Positions 60,934 to 64,000 of a stretch of 64,000 nucleotides of DNA are shown piece after piece. The stretch comes from DATEPR01 sp036273855. GTDB lineage: Bacteria > Actinomycetota > Actinomycetes > Mycobacteriales > Pseudonocardiaceae. The stretch covers positions 1 to 64,000 of the forward strand of contig DASUGU010000081.1 of the NCBI GenBank assembly GCA_036273855.1, written 5' to 3'. Numbering within the stretch: the stretch's first letter is position 1; each line of letters begins with the position of its first letter. The position numbers were made by a program, and so were the translations under genes. The notes beneath the pieces were generated by a model. The model saw nothing but the letters and a program-made list of their open reading frames with translations. It was not told where the DNA came from and ran no database searches.

Positions 60934-61788
60934 ATGACGGACCTGGACGGGTTGGCCGAGCGGTTCGAGGCGCATCGCGGCACCCTGCGCGCGGTCGCCT
61001 ACCGGATGCTCGGCTCGGTCGCCGAGGCCGACGACGCCGTGCAGGAGACGTGGTTGCGGCTGTCCAGAGTGGACGCTGACACGGTGGACAATCTCGGCGG
61101 CTGGCTGCGCACCGTGCTGTCCAGGGTGTGCCTGGACGTGCTGCGGGCCCGCGAGTCGCGCCGCGAGGTGCCGACGCGCGACGACCTGGCGCCGGACGAC
61201 CCGGAGCGGGAGGCCGTGCTGGCCGACTCGGTGGGCCGGGCCCTGCTGGTGGTGCTGGACCGACTCGGGCACGCCGAGCGGGTGGCGTTCGTGCTGCACG
61301 ACATGTTCGCCGTGCCGTTCGACGAGATCGCCCCGATCGTGGGGCGCACGCCGGTGGCGGCGAAGAAGCTGGCCAGCCGGGCGCGGTCACGGGTGCGGGG
61401 TGCGCCCGCGGTGCCGGGTGACGAGTTGGCCCGGCAGCGGCGGGTGGTGGACGCGTTCCTGGCCGCGTCGCGGGCCGGCGACGTGGACGCGGTGCTCGCG
61501 GTGCTGTCGCCGGACGTGGTCCGGCGGGCCGACCCGATGCCGGGCCGGGCAACCGAGGTGCGGGGCGCGCGGCAGGTGGCGCGGGAGATCGCGGTGTTCG
61601 GCCGGAACGCCCGGTACGCCGAGGTGGCGCTGGTGGGCGGTGCCGTGGGCATCGTGGTGGCGCCGGCGGGCCGGTTGACCGTGGCGCTTGCGTGCACCGT
61701 CGACGGCGACCGGATCGCCGGCTACGACCTGGTCACCGACCCGGACCGGCTGCGCGCGCTGGACGTCGCGGTGCTCAGCCCGCGGTGA
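60934..61788 (+). CDS. ECF41-type RNA polymerase sigma factor (SigJ-like)
   Basis: A 284-residue sigma factor: sigma-2 (FEAHRGTLRAVAYRMLGSVAEADDAVQETWLRL), sigma-4 (LDRLGHAERVAFVLHDMFAVPFDEIAPIVGRTPVAAKKLASRARSRV), and a C-terminal SnoaL-like domain (about 170-284) that in ECF41 members modulates activity. ECF41 factors usually control the adjacent gene; the divergent MFS gene or a nearby oxidoreductase is a candidate. Its 3' end overlaps the convergent EamA gene by 14 bases. Confidence 0.92.
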   Translation: MTDLDGLAERFEAHRGTLRAVAYRMLGSVAEADDAVQETWLRLSRVDADTVDNLGGWLRTVLSRVCLDVLRARESRREVPTRDDLAPDDPEREAVLADSVGRALLVVLDRLGHAERVAFVLHDMFAVPFDEIAPIVGRTPVAAKKLASRARSRVRGAPAVPGDELARQRRVVDAFLAASRAGDVDAVLAVLSPDVVRRADPMPGRATEVRGARQVAREIAVFGRNARYAEVALVGGAVGIVVAPAGRLTVALACTVDGDRIAGYDLVTDPDRLRALDVAVLSPR

Positions 61789-62614
61789 GCAGCACCACAC
61801 CGACCAGAGCCGCGCCGACGCCCGCGTACTGGATGCGCCGCAGCCGTTCGCCGTCGAACTGGTGGGCCAGCAGCGCGGTGACGATCGGGTAGAGCGACGC
61901 CAGGACCGAGGTGACCGGGTCGACGGCACCCCGGGTGGCCTCGGCGTACAGGTAGTTGGCCGTCATGTCGCCGACGCCGTTGCCGGCGACGGCGAGGTGC
62001 TGGCGGCGGGTCCACGGTGCCGGGTCACGGGGCACGACCAGCAGGAACACGCCGAGCAACGCGGCGTAGACGAGGCGTTGGGTGAGCAGGGTCTGCACGA
62101 CGGACGTGCGGCTGCCCAGCGCGATGGTCACCAGGAGCAGGCCGAATCCCAGCGCCGCCACCAGCGCCAGCGCGATGGACCGGCCCGCCTGGCCGCCGCC
62201 GGGCGCCCGCAGTTCGGGGCCGACCGCGATGATCGTGCCGCCCACCGCCGCGACGATGCCGATCGCCTGACCCACCGACGGGTGGTGGCCCAGCCCGATG
62301 CCGAGCAGGACCGGCACCGCGACGGACGTGGCGGCGACGGGCGCGACGAGCGCCATCCGGCCGATGGCCAGGGCGCGGTAGAACGCGCTGAGCCCGACCA
62401 CGCCGCAGACCCCGGCGAGCGCACCCCAGACCAGGGCCGGCCCGTGCGGGGTGAAGTCGCCGACCACCACCAGGGCGATGATCAGGCCGGCGACCGCGAT
62501 GAACTGGGCCCGGAAGATGACCGAGGCCGCCGGGTGCTGCCGGGACAGCCGACCACCCAGGAAGTCGGCCCCGCCCCACAGCACGCTGGACACCACGGCC
62601 AACAGCGCCGACAC
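61775..62614 (-). CDS. EamA family (DMT superfamily) transporter
   Basis: A 279-residue membrane protein with ten hydrophobic segments in two repeats (LLAVVSSVLWGGADFLGGRLSR; AALGFGLLLVTIALGSRTS...), including the EamA pattern W-G in TM1 and EATRGAVDPVTSVLASLYPIVTALLA. Probably exports a metabolite; substrate unknown. GTG 62614. It overlaps the convergent sigma-factor gene. Confidence 0.9.
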   Translation of the reverse strand: MSALLAVVSSVLWGGADFLGGRLSRQHPAASVIFRAQFIAVAGLIIALVVVGDFTPHGPALVWGALAGVCGVVGLSAFYRALAIGRMALVAPVAATSVAVPVLLGIGLGHHPSVGQAIGIVAAVGGTIIAVGPELRAPGGGQAGRSIALALVAALGFGLLLVTIALGSRTSVVQTLLTQRLVYAALLGVFLLVVPRDPAPWTRRQHLAVAGNGVGDMTANYLYAEATRGAVDPVTSVLASLYPIVTALLAHQFDGERLRRIQYAGVGAALVGVVLLTAG

Positions 62615-62718
62615 AGTTCGCTCACCCCGCTCCGCACTCGACGACCTATCAGATCATCGACGCCCGGCGCTGTCACCGCATTCCGCCTGGTGGCCGTAGT
62701 CACCAGGCGCGCGGACGA

Positions 62719-63180
62719 TCAGGTGACGGCCCGCAACGCGAGCACACCCGCGATCCGCGCGGCCAGCTCGGCGTGCCGGCCGGCCGCCCGCCGCACCGAG
62801 GGATCACGCCGGCCGGCCCAGCCGCTGTGCGCGGTCAACTGGTCGACGAACCGGCGGACCCGCGACGGCGGCGGCACCACGGCCGCGTCGGGCGGGCAGG
62901 CGACGACGATGAGGTCCTCGGACGAGTGCGTCTCGATGGCCACCGACCATCCGGTGCGCTCGTCCCAGAGCAGGGCCAGGTCGCGGCCCGGGTAGCGGGG
63001 CAACGTCCAGCCCAGCGCGATGTAGGCCCACGCGGGCAGTTCCGCGTCCACGACACAGAACTCGGGGCCGATGCGCCAACCCGCGGCCACCGCGTGCACG
63101 TAGTCCCGCAGGACACTGCCGAACTCCACGGAGCCGTCCGGGTCGTTCGGGCTGCTCGGGAAGTCGCCGAACACGGACAT
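62719..63180 (-). CDS. DUF6292-like hypothetical protein
   Basis: A 153-residue protein. The central part SVLRDYVHAVAAGWRIGPEFCVVDAELPAWAYIALGWTLPRYPGRDLALLWDERTGWSVAIET resembles DUF6292 as I recall it from actinomycetes, followed by SEDLIVVACPP and an arginine-rich C-terminal helix. ATG 63180 was chosen because upstream sequence in the frame crosses a palindrome. Function unknown. Confidence 0.75.
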   Translation of the reverse strand: MSVFGDFPSSPNDPDGSVEFGSVLRDYVHAVAAGWRIGPEFCVVDAELPAWAYIALGWTLPRYPGRDLALLWDERTGWSVAIETHSSEDLIVVACPPDAAVVPPPSRVRRFVDQLTAHSGWAGRRDPSVRRAAGRHAELAARIAGVLALRAVT

Positions 63181-63211
63181 CCGCCCACACTCCGGCCGGG
63201 CGATCGCAGCG

Positions 63212-63239
63212 GCATCACCTCCGCCGGATGAGGTGATGC
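63212..63239. promoter_or_regulatory. Inverted repeat in a divergent promoter
   Basis: GCATCACCTC (63212-63221) and GAGGTGATGC (63230-63239) are perfect 10-base complements with an 8-base spacer, between the DUF6292-like gene (63180) and the HD gene (63311). It may be an operator or an RNA hairpin in a 5' leader. Confidence 0.5.
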
Positions 63240-63310
63240 GGCGTCTCATCCCTGTCGGACGAAGCGGGATCGGATGTCCGGGTGGACGATTTCGGTTGGA
63301 GGTGATGGCA

Positions 63311-63898
63311 ATGGACCTCAGCGGCTGGGCCACCCTGGTCGCCCGGCGTCACCTGGCCACGGCGATGCCCAGGCGGTGGGCGCACGTGCAGGGCACCGCG
63401 CGACAGGCGGAGTACATCGGAAACCACCTGCTGCCGGCCGACGAACGGGATCTCCTGATCGCCGCTGCCGTGCTGCACGACGTCGGATACGCCACGCCGT
63501 TGGCCCGCTCGGGTTTCCACCCGCTGGACGGCGCGTGGTTCCTGGCCGACGCCGCCGCACCACCCCGGCTGTGCGCCCTGGTGGCCCACCACTCGGCGGC
63601 CGCGGTCACCGCGCGGTTGCGTGGCCTGTCAGCGGAGCTGGCCGAGTTCGAGGACGAGCGGTCACTGCTGCGGGACGCCCTGTGGTACTGCGATCTCACC
63701 ACTGACCCGGACGGCGAGCTGACCACGTTCGACGAGCGGATCGCCGACATCCGCGCCCGCCACGGGCCGGACTCGGTGAACGTGCGGGCCCTGGACTCCG
63801 GTGGCCTGGCCGAGCGGACCGCGGCCGTGCGCCGGGTGGACAGCCGGCTGCAGGCCACCCGGTCGACCATCGGCGCTGGCCTGCCGTCACGAGGCTGA
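63311..63898 (+). CDS. HD domain-containing metal-dependent phosphohydrolase-like protein
   Basis: A 195-residue HD protein: RRWAHVQGTARQAEYIG with metal His, then LIAAAVLHDVGYATPLARSGFHPLDGAWFL containing the H-D pair, and LVAHHSAAAVTA for the later His ligands. Such proteins hydrolyse nucleotides or phosphoesters. ATG 63311 is 8 bases after GGAGG; ATG 63305 is too close to it. Its 3' end overlaps a convergent GNAT gene by 12 bases. Confidence 0.9.
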   Translation: MDLSGWATLVARRHLATAMPRRWAHVQGTARQAEYIGNHLLPADERDLLIAAAVLHDVGYATPLARSGFHPLDGAWFLADAAAPPRLCALVAHHSAAAVTARLRGLSAELAEFEDERSLLRDALWYCDLTTDPDGELTTFDERIADIRARHGPDSVNVRALDSGGLAERTAAVRRVDSRLQATRSTIGAGLPSRG

Positions 63899-64000
63899 GA
63901 GGGCCTTGGCCATCACGATCTCCCGGCGCACGCCGTCGGGCAGCAGTTCACCCGGCTCGCCGGTGTCGACGAATCCGTTGCGCGCGTAGAGCGCGATGGC
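63887..64000 (-). CDS. GNAT family N-acetyltransferase, C-terminal part (runs off the window)
   Basis: The last 37 residues of a minus-strand protein: AIALYARNGFVDTGEPGEL followed by LPDGVRREIVMAKALSAS and TGA at 63887. The ALYARNGFVDTG segment is the typical C-terminal beta6-beta7 region of GNAT acetyltransferases with the Y-x2-x-G-F pattern. The start lies beyond 64000. Confidence 0.8.
   Translation of the reverse strand, partial: AIALYARNGFVDTGEPGELLPDGVRREIVMAKALSAS

Overview
The window is a high-GC (about 70%) chromosomal segment with actinobacterial codon use, frequent GTG starts, many ATGA/GTGA stop-start overlaps and a large share of small one-component regulators (TetR, MarR, LysR, PadR, ArsR, SARP, WYL). 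Gene content (Pls/PosA-type peptide synthetase, F420-linked oxidoreductases, SARP regulator, a DUF6292-like protein, ExeM-type nuclease) suggests a filamentous actinomycete, most likely of the Pseudonocardiales. Family-level placement is inference. No rRNA, tRNA or CRISPR array was seen. The left edge holds what may be the tail of a transposase; no complete insertion sequence is visible.

Layout. 1-7.7 kb: regulator-flanked accessory genes (PadR beside a broken GT87 mannosyltransferase; TetR with a quinone oxidoreductase; a three-gene operon of NTF2-VOC fusion, F420 oxidoreductase and methyltransferase divergent from its MarR; a frameshifted small gene; LysR). 7.7-11.1 kb: sdhCAB, a Bacillus-type succinate dehydrogenase/fumarate reductase. 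11.3-16.5 kb: a Pls/PosA-family homopolymer synthetase with a lysine-like adenylation code, translationally coupled to an M1 metallopeptidase. 16.7-21.3 kb: L,D-transpeptidase, UDG-like protein, LysR, SnoaL-like protein, an orphan PheS-like ligase with an FDX-ACB domain, a lipoprotein. 21.3-28.2 kb: a secreted GH3 enzyme, MarR, methyltransferase, a structured intergenic element, HIT protein, cyclopropane fatty acid synthase. 28.2-33.7 kb: TetR with an MFS relic, ArsR-SRPBCC pair, YjbR, SDR, an alpha-helical hypothetical and a SEC-C relic. 33.9-42.5 kb: ExeM-like nuclease, small secreted and detoxification genes, WYL regulator with epoxide hydrolase. 42.8-47.6 kb: a SARP regulator fused to a degenerate arsenate-reductase-like domain, convergent with a selenocysteine-containing formate dehydrogenase. 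47.7-64 kb: beta-hydroxyacid dehydrogenase, YcnI, a second GH3, an S53 protease relic, F420 oxidoreductase, SDR, cupin, NUP permease, chorismate mutase relic, hydrolase, MFS, ECF41-type sigma factor, EamA, HD protein and a truncated GNAT gene.

The most notable result is the formate dehydrogenase (44306..47560). It looks like two reading frames split by TGA, but the TGA sits exactly where Escherichia coli FdnG has selenocysteine, and it is followed 11 nt later by a hairpin with a GGUCU loop, as in the E. coli fdhF SECIS. It should be read as one 1084-residue selenoprotein. Other highlights are the Lys-type Pls synthetase, the SARP/ArsC-like fusion and the PheS paralogue.

At least six genes are broken by nonsense codons, single-base shifts or internal deletions (GT87, 6.4-6.7 kb gene, MFS, SEC-C, S53, chorismate mutase). 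This suggests accessory DNA under relaxed selection, or in part assembly errors at GC-rich runs.
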